Shown: positions 24,001 to 33,300 of the stretch, piece after piece | Position numbering within the stretch: position 1 is the first letter of the stretch | Layout: each line of letters begins with the position of its first letter | From: Balaenoptera acutorostrata | Taxonomy: Eukaryota > Chordata > Mammalia > Artiodactyla > Balaenopteridae | Length of the DNA stretch: 64,000 bases | Reading direction: 5' to 3' | Assembly (NCBI RefSeq): GCF_949987535.1 | Contig: NC_080082.1 | Location: 49,700,374 to 49,764,373 of the forward strand | Notes under the pieces: model-generated | The model's database searches: none | What the model was told of the DNA's origin: nothing | The model's input: only the letters and a program-made list of their open reading frames with translations | Made by a program: the position numbers and the translations under genes

Positions 24001-26035
24001 GAATACTTGTTTTCCGGCTTGTGAGCTTTATCTATAGGGCGCCTCTGCCCCTGTTGCTCTGTAGGAATGTAGGTCCAGGGTGGCCGCACCTTGTGATAAG
24101 CTGGCAGGAGAGTTTGATGTAAAACCTTGTCAGATGTTGGCAAACCATCGAACTGTCAAACGAAACATACTGGCCTACCAGATCAGGGCCGTCAGCTGCC
24201 AATATGCACCCCCCATCCTGAAACTTCTGTGAGGAATGGCACAGGAGGTGTGTATTCAATGAAGCTGATATCCCCTAACCTCAGGGACCCTGCAGAAACC
24301 AACCAAGCACCTAGGGAAGCTCCTCAGCCTGGGGAGGGGGGGGGGACGGGGAGAGGTGGGGTGGGAGGAAGGCATGTGGCCCCTGGGGGCCTTCTCATGC
24401 TATGTGTGTCCTCCCCAGTGTATGCTGCAGGCAAAGCTGCCACCTCAGGCGTCCCAAGCATCTACGCCCCCAGCACCTATGCCCACCTCTCCCTTGCCAA
24501 GACCCCGCCGCCCCCAGCCATGATTCCCATGGGCCCTCTGTACAACGGGTACTCTGGAGACTTCGACAGGAATAGCTCAGGTGAGGTCGGGGGGAGCCAG
24601 GAGCAGCTGGGGCAGGGGGTAGGCTGGATATTTGGCCATTAAGGGCCTGGGGCTGGAAGGGGGGATTGGGGGCAGAGGAGAGGGGGCTGGGAGTACAGGG
24701 TTTTGCTCCTGACAGCCAGTCTCCCCCAGTTGGTGGCCACAGCTCCCAGGTACCCCTGCTTCGTGACACAGACAGCAACGTGACCTCTGGTGAGAACCAA
24801 TCCTTATGAGGTTGGACATGCCTATAGGGGAGGGGGCTGGGTCAGCATCCAACCTCCCAAACTGATCATCTCCAACTCCTGTCCCTAGAAATCCGTAGTG
24901 GCTATAGGATTCAGGCCAACCAGCAGGACGACTCCATGCGGGTCCTGTACTACATGGAGAAGGAGCTGGCCAACTTTGACTCTTCTCGACCTGGTCCCCC
25001 AAATGGCCGTGTAGAGCGAGGTGAGGAGCCTTGGGGTCTGAGGGATTCTTGTGGGGGTTGGGGGAAACATGTCTCCCTGATACCTGCTCCAAATCATGGA
25101 CACAATCCCTCATTCCCTACCATGGCCACAGTGAAGTGTATGATCATCACTAAACAGATGAAAAGCCTAGAGCCCCCTTGAGAGTATATGAGCCAAGTGG
25201 GTGACACTGCTGGACCACAGGGCTCCTGACATTAGGTCCTGACCACCTCCCACCAGTGACACCTTCCTTCCCACAGCCATGAGTGAAGTTACCTCCCTCC
25301 ATGAGGACGACTGGAGATCCCGGCCTTCCCGGGGCCCTGCCCTCACCCCGATCCGGGATGAGGAATGGGGTCACCACTCCCCCCGGAGTTCGAGGAGGTG
25401 GGAACAAGAGCCCCCCCTGGACCGGCCAGGGAGTGGCTGGGGGGCTGGGCGGCCCCGAGCCCGTTCTGTGGATGCTCTAGATGACCTCGCCCGGCCCGGC
25501 TCTGCTGAATCAGGGAGGTCTCCCCCAAGTAGTGGGAGGAGAGGCCGGGCCTGTGCACCCCCCCGAAGCCGCAGCCGTGATGACCTCTACGACCAAGACC
25601 AAGACGACTCAAGGCACTTCCCACACTCCCGGGATCCCTACTATGATGACTTCAGGTCTAGAGGCCGCCCTCATGCGGACCCTAGGGCCCGCTACCACCC
25701 CTCCCGGGACCTTCCAGATGATGGCTCCAGGTCTGGGGACCCCCAATATGATGGGCAGCTACTAGAAGAGGCCTTGAGGAAAAAGGGGCCAGCGGAGAGA
25801 AGGAGACCTTACAGGGAGGAAGAAGAGGAAGCCTACCACCCTCCGGCGCCTCCCCCTTACTCTGAGACTGACTCCCAGGCCTCACGGGAGCGGAGGCTGA
25901 AGAAGGTGAGTGGACAGCCCTACCTGGCTCTAAGAGCCTTCTTGAACCCTCTTCTCCAGTCCTCCCCAGCTCACATCCTTCTTTCTTTTTCCCTTGCAGA
26001 ACTTGGGCCTGAGTCGGGAAAGTTTAGTCGTCTGA
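11919..26035 (+). CDS. LSR: LSR, lipolysis-stimulated lipoprotein receptor / angulin-1 (whole coding span, 10 exons)
   Basis: Coding exons: 11919-12030, 13210-13554, 18568-18687, 20582-20638, 21196-21342, 24419-24580, 24730-24789, 24889-25020, 25277-25905, 26000-26035. They sum to 1800 nt, or 599 codons plus TGA, and every border has GT-AG and a consistent phase. LSR is a type I membrane protein that clears triglyceride-rich lipoproteins in liver and recruits tricellulin at tricellular junctions. The protein shows a signal segment (residues 1-40), one V-type Ig domain (Cys64 to Cys171), a membrane helix (about 213-236), a cysteine-dense juxtamembrane stretch (likely palmitoylated), and a long Arg/Ser/Asp-rich cytoplasmic tail ending in ESLVV. 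The ATG at 11919 has G at -3 and +4. The human long form starts upstream; here that codon is CTA, but another in-frame ATG lies at 11748 and would give 656 codons. The large introns 2, 3 and 5 hold L2, MIR, hAT and SINE remnants. Confidence 0.97.
13210..13554 (+). CDS. LSR: LSR coding exon 2 (most of the Ig V domain)
   Basis: Codes residues 38-152 after the acceptor TGTCCTCAG. It holds the first Ig cysteine (LPCTYQ), the [14 protein letters not shown] segment and [13 protein letters not shown], all nearly identical to human. The donor is GGAA|GTACGT. Confidence 0.96.
13725..13870 (+). mobile_element. L2 fragment in LSR intron 2
   Basis: L2 3'-end phrases ATTTATTGAGCACCTAACAT and CAGGCACCGTTTGAGGC, followed by TCCCTCTTGGAGCTTGAATT. 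Confidence 0.8.
13955..14160 (+). mobile_element. MIR fragment in LSR intron 2
   Basis: MIR core text: ACTCATTTAGACCACAG, ATTGTCATTTTACAAAGACT and AAGTGACTTGCACAAGGTCA. Confidence 0.75.
14480..14720 (+). mobile_element. L2 fragment in LSR intron 2
   Basis: CATTCATTCATACATTTATT opens a typical L2 3' end (AAGTGCCAGAAGC, ATCCCTGTCCTCAAGGAGGT). Confidence 0.8.
16509..16995 (+). mobile_element. Non-autonomous hAT-type DNA transposon
   Basis: Begins AGCAGTGGTTCTCAAAC and ends ACTTTGAGAACTGTTGCT, so its ends are imperfect inverted repeats. Inside is the TGAGGTCCTCAAAGAGCTTT phrase of an old mammalian hAT family (Arthur-like). Confidence 0.7.
18568..18687 (+). CDS. LSR: LSR coding exon 3 (end of the Ig domain)
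   Basis: Codes residues 153-192 ([19 protein letters not shown] and on), giving the second Ig cysteine, Cys171, in a classic DSGVYYC motif. Phase 1 at both ends. The intron before it is 5.0 kb. Confidence 0.96.
19500..19815 (+). mobile_element. hAT-type DNA transposon, related copy
   Basis: Shares TACACTCTAAAAGATTATTG and GGGTCTCAAAGAAGTTTTG with the 16.5 kb copy and ends in ACACTTTGAGAACCGCTGG. It lies in LSR intron 3. Confidence 0.7.
20582..20638 (+). CDS. LSR: LSR coding exon 4 (19-residue alternative exon)
   Basis: 57 nt coding [18 protein letters not shown] plus split glycines, between the Ig domain and the membrane helix. It is phase 1-1, so skipping keeps the frame. In human this exon is skipped to give the alpha-prime form, so the same choice is likely here. 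Confidence 0.94.
21196..21342 (+). CDS. LSR: LSR coding exon 5 (membrane helix and Cys-rich stretch)
   Basis: 147 nt, residues 212-260. It codes the membrane helix [19 protein letters not shown] followed by a run of cysteine pairs and triplets. Skipping exons 4 and 5 together removes 68 residues and would give a form without the helix, as the human beta subunit form does. Confidence 0.96.
21505..21554 (-). mobile_element. CHR SINE 5' fragment
   Basis: TTAACCACCGGGCCACCAGG then GAAGTCC is the reverse complement of a CHR SINE start. Only about 50 bases remain. Confidence 0.75.
21771..21904 (+). mobile_element. Short CHR-type SINE in LSR intron 5
   Basis: GACTTCCCTGGCGGTCCAAC to an A-rich tail. 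Flanked by AAAAACGAAATCT (21758-21770) and AAAAACAAAATCT (21905-21917). Confidence 0.92.
24419..24580 (+). CDS. LSR: LSR coding exon 6 (cytoplasmic Pro/Tyr-rich segment)
   Basis: Residues 261-314, with [20 protein letters not shown] and [12 protein letters not shown] as in human. The end ([14 protein letters not shown]) is about four residues shorter than the human stretch I remember. Confidence 0.95.
24730..24789 (+). CDS. LSR: LSR coding exon 7
   Basis: 60 nt, residues 315-334, [19 protein letters not shown]. The core VPLLRDTDS is conserved; the flanks differ from human. Confidence 0.93.
24889..25020 (+). CDS. LSR: LSR coding exon 8
   Basis: 132 nt, residues 335-378. It codes [20 protein letters not shown] and ends at GRVER. 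Acceptor CCCTAG, donor GCGAG|GTGAGG. Confidence 0.95.
25277..25905 (+). CDS. LSR: LSR coding exon 9 (large cytoplasmic tail exon)
   Basis: 629 nt, residues 379-588. It starts [20 protein letters not shown] and contains [11 protein letters not shown], the [11 protein letters not shown] block, repeated Asp/Arg/Ser-rich segments, and near the end [20 protein letters not shown]. This is a low-complexity, probably disordered tail. The serines fit its known role as a phosphorylated scaffold for tricellulin recruitment. Confidence 0.96.
26000..26035 (+). CDS. LSR: LSR last coding exon 10
   Basis: Codes [11 protein letters not shown] and the stop TGA (26033-26035). The intron before it is only 94 nt. 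Confidence 0.95.
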   Translation, partial: NLGLSRESLVV

Positions 26036-26112
26036 TCTCAACGTTTTGTATGTAACTTTTGTACTTTTTTTAAAATTTGAGGAACTATCGATGATCTTCT
26101 CCTCCTAAGACT

Positions 26113-26118
26113 AATAAA
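26113..26118 (+). terminator. LSR: LSR polyadenylation signal
   Basis: AATAAA lies 78 bases after the LSR stop codon, in a short AT-rich 3' end, just before the USF2 CpG island starts. Confidence 0.9.
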
Positions 26119-27060
26119 ACTTATGATCACAAGTCCTAAGTCTGGAGGGAAGCGTTTGTTTTGCTGCGCGAGGTAGGGAGCTCGGACAGCTGCTGTGTGT
26201 GTCTGCAAAAGGCCGCATGTCCAGTTCTCTCTTGGGACTTGAGTCCTGATCCAGGAGGAAAGGACCCGGCTCTGCCTTCTCCGTCTCTCGGCGGCCAAGA
26301 ACGTGCCCCACGCTGGCTCCGCCCCGCCCAGACGTGCGCGCCCCCGGCCCCGCCCACACGTGCGCATGCGCCTCGGGCCCCCGCCTTCGCGCACCTCCGC
26401 GCGGCCACCGGGGGCGCGCGTGCGCGCTCCTCTCCCCTTCCACCCCATCCACCCCTCCCCCGCGACCTACTTTTCTGTCTCCAAACCCAGCCGCCTGCCT
26501 CGTTCCCGGCGACCAAAGCCCCTCCTCCGGGTTCCCCGGCGTTCCATCCGGGCCCGCGTACCACTCGGGCGGCCCGCCGGCGGGTGCCGGGGCGGCGGCC
26601 GCGGAGGCAGCGGCGGCTGCGACCTCGCGCCCCGCCGACACCCGGGCCCGCGCGCCCGCCCTCCATCGGAGACAGACAGCGCGCGCGCTCCCCGGGGGCT
26701 GCCCTCCCCCCGCGCGCGTCGGCCTCGGGCTCGCGCCGCCGCCGCCGCGCGCGCGCAGCTCAAGTAAAGGAGGAAAAAAAAGGGGGAAAAAATAGAAAGC
26801 GGCGGTGGCTGCAGCAGCGATCCGCCGCCGCACTGGGCCAGGCCGGGCGGCGGACGCGCGAGCCGGCGACCCAGGGGAGAGGCTGCGGCCATCCAGGGCG
26901 GGCCGGGTTAAAAAAAAAAGTCGCGGCGGCGGCGGCTACTCAGGGAAGGAGGCTCGAGGGCCGCGTAGAGCGGGCGGGGGGCGGCTGCGCTGCGTCCCGG
27001 AGCCTAGAGCCGCCGGGAGCCGGCCGGCGGGCGAGAGGGCGGAGGCGGCTGCAGGAGCAG

Positions 27061-27088
27061 CGGCGGCGGCGGCGGCGGCGGCGGCGGC
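27061..27088 (+). repeat. (CGG)9 repeat in the USF2 leader region
   Basis: Nine uninterrupted CGG units, about 205 bases upstream of the USF2 ATG. Confidence 0.95.
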
Positions 27089-27293
27089 ATCTCCTCCTCA
27101 CATGACCCCACTGTTTGTCCCCGTGATCAGCGCGAGCGGCTCCCGTGTCTCCTCCGTCCCCTCCTGCCGCGCGGCGTGAGCGCCGGGCTCGGGGCCCCCC
27201 CGGCCGCCCGCCCCCTCCCCTCCCTCCCTCCCTCCCTCCCCTCCCCTCCCCTCCCCCCCGGGCCCGGCGCCCCCCCCGCCCCCACCCCCCCCC

Positions 27294-27358
27294 ATGGACA
27301 TGCTGGACCCGGGTCTGGATCCTGCTGCCTCGGCTACCGCTGCTGCTGCCGCCGCCAG
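27294..27358 (+). CDS. USF2: USF2 coding exon 1
   Basis: Codes MDMLDPGLDPAASAT then six alanines, with a split serine codon. Donor CCAG|GTAAGG. Lies within the CpG island. Confidence 0.95.
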
Positions 27359-30300
27359 GTAAGGGAGCCCGGCCCGTCCGCGCCCCCGCGCGCCCTGGCC
27401 CCGGCCTTTCGGCCTGGCGGCCGGGCCGCCATGATCCCGAGCGGCCGCCGGGCCCAGCTCAAAATGGAGGCCGCGAGGGAGGGAGGACCCGCGCGAATAT
27501 CCCTGGCCCCCGGACCTGGCGGTGCCGCAGCCCCAGACTGGGGCGGGCGGGATGGGGGCCCTGCACCTGGGCGAAGGGGCGGGGGCGCGGGCAACCTTGA
27601 CCCTCTCTTCTTTCCGTCCTCCCCGCAGTCACGACAAGGGACCCGAGGCAGAGGAGGGCGTCGAGCTGCAGGAAGGTGAGTGGTCGCGGGGCCCACCGGG
27701 GCCGCGATCTGCGCCCGGGAGGGCACTGGGAGCGTCCTGGCCCGCGCCACCTCTGACCATCCCCCCTACCCTCCTCCGACCGCAGGCGGGGACGGCCCTG
27801 GGGCGGAGGAGCAGACGGCGGTGGCCATCGCCAGCGTCCAGCAGGCGGCGTTCGGCGACCACAACATCCAGTACCAATTCCGCACAGAGAACAATGGAGG
27901 ACAGGTGAGCCTGCGGGCCCGGAGACCGGCGGGCAAGTGGAGGGTTGAGCCCCGGGTAGAGTGGGCGGACTGGGAGGGGCTCGGACCTGGCCCCTACCCG
28001 GGCCCCAGCGCGGGTCTTCCTTCTCTGCCGCCCCCTGCAGGTGACATACCGCGTAGTCCAGGTGACTGATGGTCAGCTGGACGGCCAGGGCGACACAGCA
28101 GGCGCCGTCAGCGTCGTGTCTACGGCTGCCTTCGCGGGGGGGCAGCAGGCTGTGACCCAGGTGGGTGTGGATGGGGCCACCCAGCGCCCCGGCCCCGCTG
28201 CTGCCTCTGTGCCCCCAGGTCCCGCAGCGCCCTTCCCACTGGTAGGTGCCCAGCAACCCCTGGGGGGATGGAGAAGGGACACTGACTCTGTTCTTGGGGA
28301 GCCCCAGGGGGTGGGGCACGTGGGACCAAGATGCTGCCTTCAGGCCCTCAGGTGGAATCTCTGTTCTGCACCGTGAAACGTGGGGCAAGACCTTTGGAAC
28401 CTCTTTTTTTTTTTTTTTTTTTTTTTGTGAAAGGGGGATCACGGTAACAGGAAAGTCTCTAAGAGTTAAAAGTGGGTCAGTTCACTAAGTGATTGCTGAG
28501 TATCTGTCGAGTTCCAGGGCTGTGAGACACAGTGCAGAGTGGCACACACAGAGGGGTTCCCCACTCTCCCTAGAGAATGCAGTAAACATCAAATATGGCA
28601 ACTAGGGGATGGATTGGGGAACAAAGATGGCTAAGGGTGGCCTCTGTCCTCCTACTCCCTAGGCTGTAATCCAAAATCCCTTCAGCAATGGTGGCAGCCC
28701 GGCAGCTGAGGCTGTCAGTGGGGAGGCACGATTTGCCTATTTCCCAGCGTCCAGTGTGGGAGATACCACGGCTGTGTCCGTACAGACCACAGACCAGAGC
28801 TTGCAGGCTGGAGGTAAAGGAAGGAAGGGGCCAGGGCGGAAGGCAGGGGAGGCAACAGGCCTAGCAGGGAGGGAAGCTCCCCCAGCCAGTTCCGACTCTG
28901 TCACCAGTTTTAGCACTAACCCCTACTTTTCCTGCAGGCCAGTTCTATGTCATGATGACGCCCCAGGACGTGCTTCAGACAGGAACGCAGAGGACAATTG
29001 CACCCCGGACACACCCCTACTCCCCGTATGTGCAGGAGACCTGGTCCCAGGAGTAGGGGACACTGGGAGGGCCTGGTGTGGGGGCCCAAGGAAGGGAATG
29101 TGTTTCTGGAATCGGAGCCAGGCAGTTGAGTACACGGCAGGCAGTTGGTATATTTTTTGGTTGGTTTTTGTTTCTTTGGTTTAAGAAAAGAAAATACCAC
29201 ATTCTCTCTCTCTCTCTCTCTCTCTCTCTTTGTTTTTCTCTTTATCTCTCTGCATATGGATATGTATTACAGAGATCATTTTTAAGTCTGACTCCTCAAT
29301 AAACGTTTGGACCAATGGGCTGGAGGTAACATGCGCCTGTTTTTTCTATCTCTTCTAGGAAAATCGACGGAACCAGGACACCACGGGATGAGAGAAGGAG
29401 AGCTCAGCATAATGAAGGTGAGGTCAGGGTGGAGCTGCTGGGCCTCACGGGCACAGCCTGGCCCGGTGCTTGGAGTCACAGATCAGCAGGCATGCGACAA
29501 GTGCGTGAGAGGTGCTTGTTGAATGCTGGAAAAGCGGAAGTGTGGAGGTTCACTGTCAGGAGCAAGCAGACAGGAGGCGTGAGCTGCAGCGTGTTTATCA
29601 GCCTGGCTAGTGACTTTGAATTAATTACTAATATTTTAAATGGCAAGTTGCACATTCGTGTATGGATTTCCTGCTCCTCTTGGAAAGTTGGGTTGGTCTG
29701 GCTCGCCTGGATCTGCCTTCCCACGAAGCAGCTGTTTTGCTCAAGCCCCCCATGCCCCTGCCAGCCTAGCTTCCAGAAGTAGGTCTGGTCTGAGAAAGAG
29801 CACATCTGAAGATGAAACTGCAAGAAGTCCATGTCTCTGGCTGAGGCCAGAGCATGTCCAGGGGACACTTCCACCCAAATAGCCATCATTCAGCAGATAT
29901 TTCCTGAAGGTGGATGCTAGGCTGGGCAGTACATGCCCCGTGCCAGGTCTGGGGCCTAGTTTGGAGTGTCCAGGAAGCTCAGAGTAGTTCAGGCTGTTTG
30001 ACTGAACACTGATTGGGGGATCAGGTGACGTTTCCCCCAGGGAGGTGGCCTTTGGGAGTGCCTGTCCAGCAGAGGGAAGCACAGGAAAGCAGGGTGGAGT
30101 GAGGTTGCTTTGTGGGTGCTGGTTTGGTTAAAGCAGAGGTTCTATGTGGAGTGCTTGGGAGGAGAGAGTTGGGAGGGTCAAGGAAGGCCTTGAACGTCAG
30201 GGTGAGGGCCTGAGAGTCCTAAAGGTGTTTGATTGAGGGGTGGGCTTACGCGGCTGTGATCTAAGCTGCTCAGTGAGTTCAGGCATTCACTCAGCACACA

Positions 30301-33300
30301 CGTACTGTGTGCCAGCCCCTGTTCTAGGCCTCAGATACAGCCGCAGATAATGGAACAGACACCTTGGCTTTCACAGGGTGTTCGTTCTGGTGGGAGAGAC
30401 AGAAACTACAGAAAGCTACAATAAGACGTCAGGGAACATAAGTCATGTGTCACGTGAAGGAAGATGAGCCCGGGTAAGGAGATGGAGGGTTATGGCGGCA
30501 GTGTGCTCTGTAGGCCTCTCTAGAAGTGACGCTTGAGCAGGGGCCTGAATGGGAAGAGTCCCAGGCAGCGAGGGACAAGCAAGTGCAAACACCCAGGCCT
30601 GGGCTGGAACAGACTTGGTGTGTCTGAAGAAGAGCAGGTTTCAGGAAAGATAAGAGGAAGTTGGTGGAGTCGTGGGTGGCCTGGCCAGGGCCAGATCACG
30701 TGGGGTCTTGTCAGAGGCCCTCCCAGGGTCCCCATTCCTAGATCTTTATTCTGCTTCGAGGGCAAGTAAGCAGAGGGATTGTGTGTGGAGGCTGGATGGT
30801 GAGGGTGATGGGGCACCAGAGGCTAGGGAAACAAGAGGTGACTGCAGCTGTGGGCCTCAGACAGGGCGGGGCCTGAACGGGGCTCGCGGGGGCCCGAGCT
30901 GTGGGGCAGAAGAGCACAAGGTGCAGAATCAGGATTTCGTGAATCTGGCTTTCATGACGGGGTCAGGTTCATTTAAAGGGAAGGGGTGAGTGTGAGCTTG
31001 GTTTTGGGTGTGACGGGTTGCAGGGGTCTCCAGCTGGCTACCTGGGCAGTCCTGGCTCTACTGCGTTCTGGTCGTATGACCTTAGGCTGGTTCTTAACCT
31101 CTGCGCCTGTTTAGTCCTCTTAAGAGTGTGTTCACACGACTACCCCAGAGGCTCATAGTGAGGGTGCAGCACGTTGAGTCGTGAGCCCCCAGCAGGGCGG
31201 TGTGCCGTCTGGTAAGACCGCAGCTAACGACTCTGTCGGGAGGCCAGCCAGCCACCCTCCACCCTACTCTCACTCTGCCTGTCACTGGATTAATCCAGCT
31301 CCGAAGTCTTGACTCCTCCTCATCCTGTAAAAATCAGTCTCGCTCGTGACCTTGCCCTTACCCTCCAGCTGTGGCCTGCCCACTCTCTCCTAACCTGCAG
31401 AGTGTTTGACCCACCCTCTGCCTGGCCTCCCTGTACCCTTGGCAGTCTGGCTCATTTCTCTATCGAAACGGCTCTATTTAAGGTCACTCGTGATGACCTC
31501 ATTGCCAAATCTACTGGCTTCCTTTCCCGTCTGCGCTCCAAGCATCTGACCCTGCCCGTTCCCCTCCTTTCGGGAATGTTCCTTTCTGCTCTACCTGCTC
31601 TGATTCTCCTTTCCAGCCTGCTCCTGAGAGCAGGGCTTCCCAGTCACGGCTGTCCTCACGAGGTGCTGAATGGGTAGGTCGGAGGGGGAGCTTGCGAGTC
31701 TGTGTTTCAACAAGTTCCCCAGGTGACTCTTCACAATGGGCGAGGTTTGGAAAGTGCTTTGGCTGTTAGTGTTTCTTGAGGTCCAGCCCCTTCTTCTAAC
31801 GGTCTCAGGAGGGTGAAACATCAGGCCCAGGGATGGTCAGTATCCCCGAGACCCTATCCCCGGTTGTCGGTGTTTGTCATTTCTCCCGGGAGAGCGTCTG
31901 CGAGCTTTATCCGGAAAAGTATGTGATTCCAAAAAGGAGAGACTGCCCGCTAATGTCCTCCCAGGGCTTCCCCCGCCCCCTGCACTGCACAAAGCTGTCT
32001 TTCTGCTCCATCTCTCTGGAGCTCCTCTGCACCCATATTTTGAAGTGCCCGTTCAAAATCTCCATTTCTGGTTGTCCTTGAAACACCTCACACTCAACTT
32101 GTCCAAGACAGAACCTTCTGTCCCTCCTTCCCAAAGCCTCCCTTTTCCAGAGCAGCAAAAGGCACACCTGTCATGATTACCCCAGCCGGACTTGAGAGCC
32201 AGGCCACTTCACCTCTGCCCTCTTCTTCCCTCACATCCGCAAGCCCTGAGACGCTGTGCCGAAGTGGACCTCAAATCAGCTCTGTCTCCTTTTTCCCTCT
32301 TTCCCACATTTCTTGGTGCCACAGGGGCCCATCTCTGGGCCGCAGATGCTTCAGGGGCCTGAGGGAGTCAGGATACTTGGTGTGGCAGAAAGGGGAGTGG
32401 TGATCCCTGTGGAGAACTGGGGTCTGCGTGTCTGTCCTGCCTGAAGGGTGGCCTCACGGTGCCAGCCATCGCTGCTGTGTCAGAATTTGGGCCCACTGCT
32501 GCCAGAACCTCTGAGAAGCCAGAAATCCAGGCCTTTATATCAAGTCTGATTTTTGAGTTGCTTTTTCTGTTTCATCGGTTTCCACTTGTACTGTTACTAA
32601 TTTATTTCTTCTGCTTAATTTGGGTTTAATTTGCTGGGGGTTTTCCCCCAGCCTCTTAAGATGATTTTAAGCCTTTCTTTTTTCTCAATTTAAGCCTTTA
32701 CAGTTGCAAATTTCAGTCCAATGCTGCTTTAGCTATATCCCATTTGGATAGGTTGTGCTTTCTTGTCATTCAATTAAAAATATTTCTAGTTTTCCTTATG
32801 ATTTCTTCTTTGATCCATGGGTTATTTGGAAGTGTGTTGTTTAACTTACAAATGTTTATGGATTTTCTGGCTATCTTTTTGTTACTGATTTTTAAGTGAG
32901 TTTTGTTGTGGTCAGAGAACATATTCTATGTATATAATTTCAGTTATTTGAAGTTCATTGAGACTTACTTTTACGGCCCCAAATATGGTCTATTTTGGTG
33001 AAAGTTTCTGTGTGTGCTTGAAAAGACAGTGTATCTGCTGCTGTGTGTGGAGTGTTCCGTCGGTGGTAGCTAGGTCAGGCTGGCTGACAGCGTTCAGGTT
33101 TTCTATCCTCATTTTTTTATCTACTTGTCCTGTCAATTGCTGAGGAGTGTTGATGTCTTACATTTGTGGATTTGCCCATTTCTCCCATTAGTCCTGGCAG
33201 ATTTTGCTTCTAAATTGTGTTTTAAACGTTGTATAGGTGTGACTTAAGCCTTCTGAGGAGTGGACATGGCCTTGGTTTTGACTGGTCTTCCTCCATTTCA

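Larger units (their letters stand above)
26280..27700 (+). promoter_or_regulatory. USF2: USF2 CpG-island promoter
   Basis: An extremely GC- and CpG-rich stretch with no TATA box runs from just after the LSR poly(A) site through USF2 exon 1 and 2. It contains CGG, GCC and CCCTCC runs and is typical of a broad housekeeping promoter. The exact start site cannot be read. Confidence 0.8.

Noticed and set aside
26161..27105. 314-codon open frame upstream of USF2
   Set aside because: It lies in the CpG island, is mostly Arg/Pro/Ala from GC bias, overlaps other long frames on both strands, and shows no domain or known homologue.
27459..28442. 327-codon antisense frame over USF2
   Set aside because: It is the shadow of USF2 exons and GC-rich introns; composition is Pro/Gly/Arg-rich with no recognisable fold.
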